NCBI RefSeq assembly: GCF_016792905.1
Contig: NZ_JAEULP010000056.1
Coordinates: forward strand, 1 to 64,000
From: Tabrizicola sp.
GTDB taxonomy: Bacteria > Pseudomonadota > Alphaproteobacteria > Rhodobacterales > Rhodobacteraceae
DNA: 64,000 bases
Reading direction: 5' to 3'
The position numbers were made by a program, and so were the translations under genes. The notes beneath the pieces were generated by a model that saw only the letters and a program-made list of their open reading frames with translations, was not told where the DNA came from and made no database searches. Shown in pieces: positions 18,712 through 27,026 of this stretch (the stretch's first letter is position 1; the number at the start of each line of letters is the position of its first letter).

Positions 18712-18768
18712 GCGATCTGCGGCGCCGTGCCGGGGCATGGCGAACCGGCGCCGTGGGGGCCAGATCGC
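18712..18768 (+). terminator. Compound stem-loop after the kinase gene
   Basis: GCGATCTG (18712-18719) pairs with CAGATCGC (18761-18768), and inside it GGCGCCG (18721-18727) pairs with CGGCGCC (18746-18752). AGACCTTTCC follows. It may end the isomerase-transketolase-kinase transcript. The rest of the 313-bp stretch 18665-18977 holds the palindromic repeat at 18831 and a ribosome binding site for the next gene, nothing else clear. Confidence 0.45.
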
Positions 18769-18830
18769 AGACCTTTCCAAATTCCTAACGACCACGACCA
18801 AGCTATTGATATGAATTGCGTTACCAGATT

Positions 18831-18847
18831 TGTCCACCGTGGACACC
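18831..18847. repeat. Dispersed palindromic repeat, copy 2
   Basis: TGTCCACCGTGGACACC, identical to 176-192 and preceded by a similar AT-rich flank (caagctattgat and gattt). Here it lies 131 bp before the ProC-like start, in a likely promoter region, so an operator role is possible in this copy. Confidence 0.55.
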
Positions 18848-18977
18848 TGCGCGGATTCCGCCCAGGGAGGGACAGAATCGGTTGACTCGGCGGGGCAGGT
18901 CGAACCTTGTGGCGGCGGATGGAAAGAGGCCCCGGGTCGGACGACAGCGGCGCGCTCGCGGGAGGAATGAACCGCAG

Positions 18978-19730
18978 ATGACCCTGGGAGTGATCGGCGT
19001 CGGCACCATCGCGGCAGCCCTGGTCGAAGGCCTTGGCGGCGGCGACATCCTGTTGTCGCCACGCGGAGCCACGACCGCCGCAAGGCTCGCCCGGCGCCTG
19101 CCGGGGGTGCGTGTCGCCGCCAGCAATCAGGCAGTCGTCGACGGCTCAGGCACCATCATCCTTGCCGTTCGTCCGCAAGTGGTGGAGGCGGTGGTCCGCG
19201 ACCTGCGGTTCCGCCCCGACCAGAAGGTGATCAGCCTGGTCGCCGCCACCGGCATCGACACCCTGCGCGGCTGGATCGGCCTGGACCTGCCGGTCGTCCG
19301 TGCCGTCCCCCTGCCCTTTGTCGCCGGTCGGAGCGGCGTCACTCCGGTCTTCCCGCCTGACCCCGAAGCCGAAACGCTGTTCAACCGGCTGGGCACGGCC
19401 ATCCCCTGCCAGAGCCAGCAGGAGTTCGATCTCATCGCCGTCGCCTCGGCCTTGATGGGCAGCTATTTCGGGATACTTGAAACGGCGCAGGCCTGGCTTG
19501 CCACGCAGGGCCTGCCCGAGGTCTCGGCGCGCACCTACCTGGCGGGGCTGTTCGCGAACCTGGGGCGGGTGGCGACGGACAGCCAGCAGGACTTTGCGGT
19601 GCTGCGCGGGGAATACTCGACGCGGGGCGGGCTGAACGAGCAGCTTTTCCGGGACTTCTTGGCAGGAGGCGGCGTTGCAGCGCTGACTCTGGGCCTGGAT
19701 GGCCTCCTGGCGCGGGTGCGGGGACAGTAG
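18978..19730 (+). CDS. Pyrroline-5-carboxylate reductase-like NAD(P)-binding protein
   Basis: The 250-aa product has the N-terminal Rossmann start LGVIGVGTIAAALVEGL (GxGxxA/G form), VILAVRPQVVEAVV-like and VISLVAATGIDTLRGW segments, and VVRAVPLPFVAGRSGVTP, which follow the ProC (P5C reductase) pattern of ...RAMPNTPA...G.T. The C-terminal helical part (SALMGSYFGILETAQAWLATQGL) resembles the ProC dimerisation domain. True ProC is about 270 aa and has a more conserved NTP block, so this is probably a paralogue reducing another imine or keto compound. GGAGG at 18961 precedes the ATG. Its TAG is followed immediately by the start of the cobalamin protein, so the two are one unit. Confidence 0.7.
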   Translation: MTLGVIGVGTIAAALVEGLGGGDILLSPRGATTAARLARRLPGVRVAASNQAVVDGSGTIILAVRPQVVEAVVRDLRFRPDQKVISLVAATGIDTLRGWIGLDLPVVRAVPLPFVAGRSGVTPVFPPDPEAETLFNRLGTAIPCQSQQEFDLIAVASALMGSYFGILETAQAWLATQGLPEVSARTYLAGLFANLGRVATDSQQDFAVLRGEYSTRGGLNEQLFRDFLAGGGVAALTLGLDGLLARVRGQ

Positions 19731-21455
19731 ATGGGTTTCTTCGCCGAACAAGGGCTGCCGCATGGCCGGGACCTGCTGGCGGAAGGACGGGCGCTGGCGC
19801 GAGACTGGCGGCTTGGCCCCTCGGCCTTCCTGCGCCACGTCGCTGCGACCAGCGAACATGAGTTCAAGCTGGCGCGAATGGCCGACCGCCGGGTCATGCA
19901 GCATGCCCAGATCGGCTACCGTGACGTCGCCAAAAGCACGCGCGCCTACGCCGAGATATGGGAGGCCTGCGCAGCAAAAGGCGTGACGGTGGATCGCTAC
20001 GGCCTCTGCCTCGACTGGTCGATGGCGGTGCCGCGGGCGCGACGCAAGGGGGCGCAGCAGGGCACCGGGATGATCCTGCCGGGGGTCGAGGATTTCGTCC
20101 GTCTTGCCAATGCCGCCCCGGTAGCCGCCCATTTCGGCGACTTCGTGCTGGGCTTCCCGGCCGCGGTCGAGAACACGCAGGCCGCCCTTGCGGCAGGCAG
20201 CACCGCGATCGGCAACCTCGGCCAGTATTTCACCTTCCGCATTCCCGGCCATGACGACGACATCGCCGCCACGACGCAGACCGTGCGCGCGCTTGGCCTG
20301 ATTGCCGCGCAGCCGGTCAAGGTCATGGTGCAGTCGAACCTGGATGACGGCTTTGCGGCGCAGTTCACCGATCTTGCCTCTTGCCTTGGCATGGTGCTGG
20401 TCGAGCGGCACATCGTGACTGGCATGATCGGGGCCGAGATAGGGCATTGCTATGGCCACCACTTCTCGGATCCGCTCGCTCGGCTTGCCTTCCAGCGCGC
20501 GCTGGCACAGCTGGATGCAGCGCCCGGAACGATGATCTATGGCAATACCACGGCCTACCGCGGCAGTCCGCCAGCCAACTTCGCGAGTCTTGCCAACTAC
20601 CTTCTCGTCGATGCCGCCGGGCAGGCGAGCCAGCCCACCGGCCATGCGATCAACGCCGTGCCCGTAACCGAGAACGAGCGCATCCCCGAGATCGAGGAGG
20701 TCATCGAGGCCCAGCTTTTCGCCGGGCGGATGGCCGAACTTGCGCCGGGCTGGCTGGCGATGATCGACCCCGGGCCGGTCGACGCGCTGGCAGCGCGGAT
20801 CGTCGACGGGGGACGCGCGTTTGCCGCCGCCACCCTGCGCGGGCTGGAGGAGGCCGGGGTGGACATGACCTGCGCCTTCCAGATGCTGCTTGCCCTGCGC
20901 AGGATGGGCGCACGGCGGCTGGAGGCGGCCTTCGGGGCCGGTGTGACCGACCCGGCCGCGCCGGGCGGGCGGCGGCCCGTGGCGCCAGCAACGATCCTGT
21001 CGGAGCTGGCGGAAATGGCGGACCATGCCCTGAGAGGTGCACCGGCCGATCTGTCGGGCCTTCGGGTGATGGTTGCGACAAGCGATGTGCATGAACACGG
21101 CAAGATGCTGGTCGAGGAAATCCTGCGTCGGCTGGGCGTGACGGTTCTGGACGGCGGGGTTTCGACCGATCCGGCCATTCTGGCGCTCCGCGTGCAGGAG
21201 GCGAAGCCCGATGCCGTGGCGATAAGCACCTACAACGGCATCGCGCTGGACTATTTCAAGGCGCTTCGCAGGCATGGCGTTGCGGTGCCGATCCTGATCG
21301 GGGGGCGGTTGAACCAGATCCCCGACGGATCGAATAGCAGCCTGCCGGTCGATGTCGGCACGCGCCTGGCCGAGGCGGGTGCGCTGGTCTGCCGCGAGGC
21401 GGCTGATCTTGCGCCGACGCTAGCGGCGCTGCGCGGGGCCCGGCGCAAGGGGTAG
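19731..21455 (+). CDS. Cobalamin-binding carbon-skeleton mutase-like protein (barrel plus B12 domain fused)
   Basis: The 574-aa product ends in a B12-binding domain with DxHxxG as DVHEHG (452-457), where the His replaces the lower ligand of cobalamin, followed by ILRRLGVTVLDGGVSTDP, DAVAISTYNG and ILIGGRLNQ. The first 400 residues look like a TIM barrel similar in pattern to glutamate mutase E or 2-methyleneglutarate mutase (HFGDFVLGFPAAVENTQAAL; STAIGNLGQYFTFRIPG; MIYGNTTAYRG; TGHAINAVPVTENER). In glutamate mutase these parts are separate chains; a single chain of about 600 aa recalls 2-methyleneglutarate mutase. The start abuts the ProC-like stop. A corrinoid methyltransferase is an alternative, but no zinc or folate motif is visible. 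Substrate unknown. Confidence 0.62.
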   Translation: MGFFAEQGLPHGRDLLAEGRALARDWRLGPSAFLRHVAATSEHEFKLARMADRRVMQHAQIGYRDVAKSTRAYAEIWEACAAKGVTVDRYGLCLDWSMAVPRARRKGAQQGTGMILPGVEDFVRLANAAPVAAHFGDFVLGFPAAVENTQAALAAGSTAIGNLGQYFTFRIPGHDDDIAATTQTVRALGLIAAQPVKVMVQSNLDDGFAAQFTDLASCLGMVLVERHIVTGMIGAEIGHCYGHHFSDPLARLAFQRALAQLDAAPGTMIYGNTTAYRGSPPANFASLANYLLVDAAGQASQPTGHAINAVPVTENERIPEIEEVIEAQLFAGRMAELAPGWLAMIDPGPVDALAARIVDGGRAFAAATLRGLEEAGVDMTCAFQMLLALRRMGARRLEAAFGAGVTDPAAPGGRRPVAPATILSELAEMADHALRGAPADLSGLRVMVATSDVHEHGKMLVEEILRRLGVTVLDGGVSTDPAILALRVQEAKPDAVAISTYNGIALDYFKALRRHGVAVPILIGGRLNQIPDGSNSSLPVDVGTRLAEAGALVCREAADLAPTLAALRGARRKG

Positions 21456-21487
21456 CCCTCTTCCCGCAGGACCGACGACCCGACGTC

Positions 21488-22354
21488 CTACCTGCCCTCA
21501 AATTCCCACGCATAGTCGCGCTTGGCGCCCTCGGGCGGTGGCGGGAAGGGGGCGGAGCGGCGGATATGCTCGAGCGCCATCTTGTCGAGCCGCGCATTGC
21601 CTGACCCCTGCAACACCTGGACCCCGGTCAAGCTGCCATCCTTGCCGATCGAGAAGCCCACGACGACAAGGCCCTTTCCAGCGCCCGACTTCCGCTTGGT
21701 CGAGCGGACCTTCTTCATCACTGCCTTGGCATAGGCGGCCGGAGACATGCCGCCACCGCTCTTGGCCTTCGTCCCGGCTTTTGGCGCGCTTGCGACTGCA
21801 TCTTCAGCCGCCTTTGCCTTTTTGGCGGCCTTGGGCTGATCCTCGGCAGGCTCGGTCTTCTTGGCGGCTTTTTCCTTTGCCCTGGGTTTGTCTTCCGTCT
21901 TCGCGGGTTTCTTTTTCGGCTTCGGTTCGGGTTTCTTGTCGGGTTCCGGTTCAGCCGTCGCGATCTTCTTGTCGTCAGGCTTTTCCACCGGCTTCTCGGG
22001 CGGTGGCGGCAAGGCCAGGTCGGCTGTGACCGGCACTTCCGCCTTGGGTATGCTTACTGCGGAGGCAGTTGCGAGGTCGGGCGCGACGTCAGGGTGAGGC
22101 AGGTCCGGGGCGGGTTCGGCGGCTGCGGGATCCTCGGGGGCGGGCGGGGCCTTGTCCACGACCTGCGGTACGGCTTCGGCCACGGCGGCGACCGCGGGGG
22201 CGGAGGGGGGCAATTCGGCAAGGTCGAGGACCAGGACCGGCGCCTGCCGCTCGGACGCAAGGGCAATGGCCGCCGCACTCCAGAGGAGGGATCCCGCGAC
22301 CGTGGCCGACAGGGCCCAGCCCCCGAGCCGCGACCTGGGCTCCCGCGCGGTCAT
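21488..22354 (-). CDS. tonB: TonB-type energy transducer
   Basis: Spans the periplasm to pass proton-motive energy from ExbB/ExbD to the haem receptor. The 288-aa product has an N-terminal membrane anchor (WALSATVAGSLLWSAAAIALA), a long Pro/Lys/Ala-rich linker (about 60-190, with PEPDKKPEPKPKKKPAKTE) and a C-terminal TonB domain (VVVGFSIGKDGSLTGVQVLQGSG, RRSAPFPPPPEG). Its ATG overlaps the exbD stop (ATGA). It is the last gene of the receptor-exbB-exbD-tonB operon and converges with the cobalamin gene 32 bp away. Confidence 0.92.
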   Translation of the reverse strand: MTAREPRSRLGGWALSATVAGSLLWSAAAIALASERQAPVLVLDLAELPPSAPAVAAVAEAVPQVVDKAPPAPEDPAAAEPAPDLPHPDVAPDLATASAVSIPKAEVPVTADLALPPPPEKPVEKPDDKKIATAEPEPDKKPEPKPKKKPAKTEDKPRAKEKAAKKTEPAEDQPKAAKKAKAAEDAVASAPKAGTKAKSGGGMSPAAYAKAVMKKVRSTKRKSGAGKGLVVVGFSIGKDGSLTGVQVLQGSGNARLDKMALEHIRRSAPFPPPPEGAKRDYAWEFEGR

Positions 22355-22761
22355 GGCGCCGCCTCCAGCCCCACCAGCGCCACCTTCAGATAACCGGCAC
22401 TGCGCAGCGCATCGAGCACCTGCATCAGGGCGCCGTAGTCGATGGTCCGGTCGGCGCGCAGGAAGACCGGCGTCTCGCGCTTGCCGCCGGTTTGCGCATC
22501 AAGCGCTGCTGCGAGCGCATCGCGCGCGACGGGGCTGTCATCGAGGAGAAGGCTCTGTTCGGCGGTCAGCGTCAGCCAGAGCGGCTCTTCCGGCCGGTCG
22601 CTGGCGGGGGCGGACGAGCCCGGCAGGTTCACCGGCACATCGACGGTCGACAAGGGGGCCGCCACCATGAACACGATCAGCAGGACAAGGATGACGTCGA
22701 TGAAGGGCGTGACGTTGATCTCGCTCAGTTCCGCGTCGCCCTCGTCCAGCCGCAGCGCCAT
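22351..22761 (-). CDS. exbD: ExbD/TolR-family biopolymer transport protein
   Basis: Proton-motive subunit that works with ExbB. The 136-aa product has the single N-terminal membrane helix INVTPFIDVILVLLIVFMVAAP, whose Asp (in FIDVILVL) is the essential proton-carrying residue, and a periplasmic domain ending LDALRSAGYLKVALVGLE. The gene is 3 bp after exbB and overlaps tonB by 4 bp, so the three are coupled and dedicated to the haem receptor. Confidence 0.94.
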   Translation of the reverse strand: MALRLDEGDAELSEINVTPFIDVILVLLIVFMVAAPLSTVDVPVNLPGSSAPASDRPEEPLWLTLTAEQSLLLDDSPVARDALAAALDAQTGGKRETPVFLRADRTIDYGALMQVLDALRSAGYLKVALVGLEAAP

Positions 22762-22764
22762 GGC

Positions 22765-23628
22765 TCAGCCCCCCAGCCCGGCGGTGGCCAGCATGCGGCG
22801 GTCAAGCTCGCGGCTGAACCGTGCCATGAGTTCGGCGCGCCCGTCGGCCAGCCCATGCCGGAAGGCCGCGACCCGGCGCATGATGGCATTGTAGAGAAGG
22901 ACGGCCGGAATGGCCGCCACCAGGCCGATCCCGGTCGCGAGGAGCGCCTCGGCGATGCCGGGGGCGACGACGGCAAGGTTCGTGGTCTTCGTCGCCGCGA
23001 TGGCGAGGAAGCTGTTCATGATGCCGAAAACCGTGCCGAACAGGCCGACGAAGGGCCCGACCGCCCCGATCGAGGCGAGAAGCCCCGTGCCCGACCGGAG
23101 CTGCATCACCGCGCGCGCCTCGATCCGGTCGAGCGCGAGGTCAAGCCGCTCGCGGGCCGAAGCGCGCAGGTCGGAGGTCAGATGGCCGGGCAGCGCCGCG
23201 ACCTCGGCCTCGGCGGCCTTGGTGCCTTCGGCGAGGGGGCAGGCGCCCGGCAGGCTTGCCAGCCCTTCCGCGCGGGCGAGATCGGCGTGTGCCCGCCGCA
23301 GACGCGCGAAGGCCAGGGTGAATTCCACCGCCTTGAACAGGAACACCGTCAGCACGGCGGCGACTGCGAGCGCCAGCAGACCCATCACCGCCTGCACCAC
23401 CGGATGCGCCTTGCGGACGAGGGTGACGAGGTCTGTGTCGACCTTTGCCTCCGGGGCAGGCAGAACGGCATCGGCGGCACCAGGCAACGTCGGCAAGGCC
23501 TCGGTCGCCGCCGCGCCTCCAGGCAGGACCGGTGTCTCATCCATGACGACAGGAGGGCTTGCGCCCTCCTGTGCCATGGCCATCCCGGCCAAGAGGAAAA
23601 TGAAAGCCGTGACAGCGCATCTTACCAT
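22765..23628 (-). CDS. exbB: ExbB/MotA/TolQ-family proton channel protein
   Basis: The 287-aa product has an N-terminal signal or extra hydrophobic segment (AVTAFIFLLAGMAMAQ), a periplasmic stretch to about 85, a first membrane helix (VVQAVMGLLALAVAAVLTV) and the conserved tandem helices of the ExbB core (LLASIGAVGPFVGLFGTVFGIMNSF, then GIAEALLATGIGLVAAIPAVLLYN). The Thr-rich and GxxGTV motifs are intact. The signal-bearing long form is common in alphaproteobacteria. It overlaps the end of the receptor gene by 7 bp. Confidence 0.94.
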   Translation of the reverse strand: MVRCAVTAFIFLLAGMAMAQEGASPPVVMDETPVLPGGAAATEALPTLPGAADAVLPAPEAKVDTDLVTLVRKAHPVVQAVMGLLALAVAAVLTVFLFKAVEFTLAFARLRRAHADLARAEGLASLPGACPLAEGTKAAEAEVAALPGHLTSDLRASARERLDLALDRIEARAVMQLRSGTGLLASIGAVGPFVGLFGTVFGIMNSFLAIAATKTTNLAVVAPGIAEALLATGIGLVAAIPAVLLYNAIMRRVAAFRHGLADGRAELMARFSRELDRRMLATAGLGG

Positions 23629-25763
23629 GTGAAGTTCTTGCCGATGGACAGTTTCGCGTTCATCCCCTGCGCCCGGTCGAGCGACAGGTTGTTCTTGTAG
23701 TCCGCGTCGAAGACGTTCTCCACGGTCAGCGTGACATCCATTCCGGCCAGAGCACCGTCCTCGGGCTTCCAGGTCACGAAGAGATCATGCGTGGCGTAGG
23801 CGGGGGTATAGGTCGGCGTGATGACGCCGGTGGAGGTCGATACCGAATTGGTCGTGATCGCATCGTAGTAGTAGGCCGTCCAGCCCACGACGACGCCCCG
23901 ATCCGGGAACTTCGCCCCGACGGTCAGCGAGACGTTTTCGCCGGGGGTGTCGGCCAAGGTCAGGCCGTCTGCCGAGGGCTGGCCCGCGAAGACCGGCATC
24001 CTGCGATAGGCGGAATTGGTGTTGCTGTAGCCAAGCGATGCAAACCAGCGTTCGGCATCGTAGGCCGCATCCAGCTCGGTTCCCCAGATTTCGGAAGACC
24101 GCACGTTCAGATAGCGTGGCACCGCCCCGGTCGCGCTGTTGGTGACGATCAGGTTCGACAGGTTGCTGTGGAAGGCCGTGGCCTTGACGTTGAGCGAGTC
24201 GCCTTCAGCGAACAGCCCTTCGCGCTGGAAGGTGACGCCAAGCTCGATCGAGTTGGCCGCTTCCTTCTTCAGGTCGAGACTGGGCTGGCGTCCGCCGTCG
24301 GTGGAGTAATGTTCGTCCAGCGTCGGCATCCGTTCGGTACGGGCGATGGTGCCGAAGACGCCCCAGCTGTCGTTCAGCTTGTAAAGTGCCGAGAGCTTGG
24401 GCGAGACAGCCGTATCCTCGACCGCAGTCCCGCCGAGGGCCGCGGTGGCGGCGGACGGGGTCCGGTCGCCGAAGTCCACCCGCAACCCGGGGATCAGGGT
24501 CAGCCGCTCGTTCCAGACGAATTCCCCCTGCGCGTAGACGCCCACCTTCTTGTCGGTGCCTTCGGGGTGGAAGCCCAGCGGCCCGAGCGAGGAGGTCGCG
24601 GTGCGCTTCTGTTCAGAGAGTTGAACGCCGAAGGTCAGGAAGTTCTGCCAGTCGCCGGCCGAGAGATCGGCGGTGTTCTCGATCTTCAGCGCGGTCGTCG
24701 CATAGCCGAAGTCGCCGGGGCACAGCACCTGGAACGTCCCCGGCGCGCAGCTGATCGGGCTGCCGGTGAAATTGTCCTTCGACACGTCGGTTTCGGTGTA
24801 GGAGAGCTGCACGGTCAGGTCGAGCAGGTCGTTGGCGGAGAATTCGTTCCGCCAGGTCAGCGTTGCGGTATCGTCGATGGCGTGGATGTCGGCAAAGCCG
24901 AAGGTCGGGATGTTGGTGGCCCCGCCGGTCTGGGCGACAGCGGCGTCGTCCAGGTTGGTGTCAGTGCGCGACAGGGCGAGCGTGAGGGTCTGGTCGCCAT
25001 CGTTGCCGAAGGTGAGAGTCCCCTTCGCAAGGCCTGATACAGCCTCATGCGCCGTGCCTGCGATCACGTCCCCTGCCCCGTCCGTCTTGTCGCCGCCATG
25101 GCTCTGGTTCAGCGCGAGAAGGAAGTCGGCATTGCCGACGCGATGGGCGTAGATCACTCCCAGCTTGGTCACATCGCCGTTGCTTTCGTAGCCACCCTTG
25201 AAGCGCAGCGCAGAGGTCTCGCCCTCGCCCAGATAGTCGGCCGCATCCTTGGTGGTGAAGGCCACCACGCCGCCGATCGTGCCCGAGCCATAGAGCGTCG
25301 AGGATGCCGGGCCGCGCAGGATTTCCACCCGCTTGAACAGCTCCAGATCGCCGAAGAAGCTGCCCATCCTGTATTGCTCGAAGAACTTCGGCGCGCCGTC
25401 GACGACCACCTTGATCCGCTCTTCCGAGGCGGTCTGTTCGCTGTTGCCGATGCCCCGGATGTTGAACGCCATGCCCATGGGCCGGGCCGAGGCGCCTGCA
25501 GCCTGCACCCCCGGCACGCCTTTCAGCATCTCACCGATGTTGTCGGCCTGCTTGCGGTCAAGGTCGTCCTGTTCCAGCGCGGTCACGGCCTGGGGCGTGT
25601 CGATGGCGACCTTGGCCGTGCCGGTGCCGAAGATGATCCGACCGAGCATCTGGAACACGTTCTCCTTTGCTTCCTGCGCGACAGCCGGGGCGGCGCACAG
25701 GGCAAGGGCGGTTGCGGTGGAAAGAAGGCAGGCGCGGACGCCGGGCAGGCAGCGGGTGGTCAT
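23622..25763 (-). CDS. TonB-dependent outer-membrane haem/haemoprotein receptor
   Basis: The 713-aa product has a signal peptide (LLSTATALALCAAPAVAQ), a plug domain (VTALEQDDLDRKQADNIGEML; GMAFNIRGIGNSEQTASEERIKVVVDG; EILRGPASSTLYGSGTIGGVV) and a 22-strand barrel ending in an aromatic residue (LSIGKNFTW). Layout follows the haemoglobin/transferrin/lactoferrin receptor family. Two Cys in one extracellular loop (PISCAPGTFQVLCPGDF) may form a disulfide. It leads the receptor-exbB-exbD-tonB operon and is divergent from hmuS, which supports haem as substrate. Confidence 0.92.
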   Translation of the reverse strand: MTTRCLPGVRACLLSTATALALCAAPAVAQEAKENVFQMLGRIIFGTGTAKVAIDTPQAVTALEQDDLDRKQADNIGEMLKGVPGVQAAGASARPMGMAFNIRGIGNSEQTASEERIKVVVDGAPKFFEQYRMGSFFGDLELFKRVEILRGPASSTLYGSGTIGGVVAFTTKDAADYLGEGETSALRFKGGYESNGDVTKLGVIYAHRVGNADFLLALNQSHGGDKTDGAGDVIAGTAHEAVSGLAKGTLTFGNDGDQTLTLALSRTDTNLDDAAVAQTGGATNIPTFGFADIHAIDDTATLTWRNEFSANDLLDLTVQLSYTETDVSKDNFTGSPISCAPGTFQVLCPGDFGYATTALKIENTADLSAGDWQNFLTFGVQLSEQKRTATSSLGPLGFHPEGTDKKVGVYAQGEFVWNERLTLIPGLRVDFGDRTPSAATAALGGTAVEDTAVSPKLSALYKLNDSWGVFGTIARTERMPTLDEHYSTDGGRQPSLDLKKEAANSIELGVTFQREGLFAEGDSLNVKATAFHSNLSNLIVTNSATGAVPRYLNVRSSEIWGTELDAAYDAERWFASLGYSNTNSAYRRMPVFAGQPSADGLTLADTPGENVSLTVGAKFPDRGVVVGWTAYYYDAITTNSVSTSTGVITPTYTPAYATHDLFVTWKPEDGALAGMDVTLTVENVFDADYKNNLSLDRAQGMNAKLSIGKNFTW

Positions 25764-25835
25764 GGTGTCCCTTCGGTTTTTTGTCTGCTGAAGGGCTGGC
25801 CATGGCCAAGGCGGCGGGCTGGCTGCAGAAGATTC

Positions 25836-25868
25836 TGACTTGATCTGTCAGGATTTGGCTTCTAGATA
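25836..25868 (+). promoter_or_regulatory. Putative iron-responsive box over the hmuS promoter
   Basis: TGACTTGATCTGTCA (25836-25850) has the form TGA-N9-TCA described for RirA iron-rhodo boxes. It overlaps a plus-strand promoter candidate: TTGATC (25840-25845), 17-base spacer, TAGATA (25863-25868). On the minus strand TTGACA (about 25886-25881) may serve the receptor operon. The 219-bp divergent region contains nothing else I can name. Confidence 0.45.
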
Positions 25869-25982
25869 ACTCCGAGTATTATTGTCAAGTATCTGCCGCT
25901 CGTTTCGGGCGACCAGAGAAGATCAGCGCCGCGCCCCCAGCTTTTCGCCAGAGAAGCGCGTCCCCCCGAACCGACAGGATGG

Positions 25983-27026
25983 ATGCCCATGGCCAAGCTC
26001 GGCCCCGACCAGATTCGCGCGCTTCGCGCAGTAAACCCCAAGGCGCGCGCACGCGACTTTGCTACCCAGAACGGCCTTGCCGAGGCTGACCTCGTCGCAG
26101 CCTTCGTCGGCCATGGCACCATCGCCATCGTGGCCGACCCGGACCGGATGCTGCCCTGGGCCGGGCGCCTGGGCGAGGTGCTGGCGCTGACCCGCAACGA
26201 ATCCTGCGTGCATGAACGGGTGGGCAACTACCTTGACTATCGCACCGGCGCCTTCGCCTCGATGGTGCTTGGCCCCGAGATCGACCTGCGCGTCTTCGGC
26301 AAGCACTGGGTCCATGCCTTCGCGATCGAGGAAACCACCGATGAGGGCCCGAAGCGCAGCCTGCAGGTCTTCGATGCGGCCGGGGATGCGGTCCACAAGA
26401 TCCATCTCAAGCCGCAGTCGAACCATGCGCTATGGTCCGATCTTCTGGCCAACATGCGGCTGGCCGAGCAGCACGCGGCGCTGCAGCTTGCCGACCGTCG
26501 CCCGGTGGAAGCGGCAAAGGGTGATGCAAACGGGGCCGTCGACCTGCGCGCGGCCTGGGACCGGATGACCGACACCCACCAGTTCCTTGGCATGGTGAAG
26601 GACCAGGGCATGAACCGCCTTGGCGCCTATCGCGCCGCGGGTGCGCCTTATGCGCAGCGGCTGGAACCGGAATCCGTCACGCTGACCCTGACCCGGGCTG
26701 CCGAAGCCGCGATCCCGGTGATGATCTTCGTCGGCAACCCGGGCTGCATCCAGATTCACGGCGGGCCGATCGAGAAGATCGTGCCGATGGGTCCGTGGAT
26801 CAACGTAATGGACCCGCGCTTCAACCTGCATCTGCGCGCCGACAGGATTGCCGAGGTCTATGGCGTCTGGAAACCCACCAGGACCGGTGATGTGCTGAGC
26901 GTCGAGGGTTTCGCCGCGGATGGCGAGCTGATCCTGCAAGTCTTCGGCTACCGCAAGGATACCCCGGCGGAACCGTGGAACGCGCTCGTGTGGGCGCTGC
27001 CGCGCCTGCAAGAGGTGGCGGCATGA
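25983..27026 (+). CDS. hmuS: HmuS-family haemin-degrading/haem-handling protein
   Basis: Cytoplasmic haem-binding protein that releases iron from, or traffics, imported haem. The 347-aa product consists of two tandem HmuS/ChuS-like halves: RALRAVNPKARARDFATQNGLAEADLVAAF to about 175, and a second repeat from about 190 (AAWDRMTDTHQFLGM). NESCVHERVG, with a candidate axial His, is in the first half, and NPGCIQIHGGPIEKI, LGAYRAAG and MDPRFNLHLR are in the second. Start is ATG 25983 (ATG 25989 also possible). It leads hmuSTUV; its stop overlaps hmuT (ATGA). Confidence 0.93.
   Translation: MPMAKLGPDQIRALRAVNPKARARDFATQNGLAEADLVAAFVGHGTIAIVADPDRMLPWAGRLGEVLALTRNESCVHERVGNYLDYRTGAFASMVLGPEIDLRVFGKHWVHAFAIEETTDEGPKRSLQVFDAAGDAVHKIHLKPQSNHALWSDLLANMRLAEQHAALQLADRRPVEAAKGDANGAVDLRAAWDRMTDTHQFLGMVKDQGMNRLGAYRAAGAPYAQRLEPESVTLTLTRAAEAAIPVMIFVGNPGCIQIHGGPIEKIVPMGPWINVMDPRFNLHLRADRIAEVYGVWKPTRTGDVLSVEGFAADGELILQVFGYRKDTPAEPWNALVWALPRLQEVAA

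Noticed and set aside
22069..23700. 543-codon plus-strand open frame over tonB, exbD and exbB
   Set aside because: Opposite strand of three well-supported genes, Arg/Gly/His-rich, no motif.
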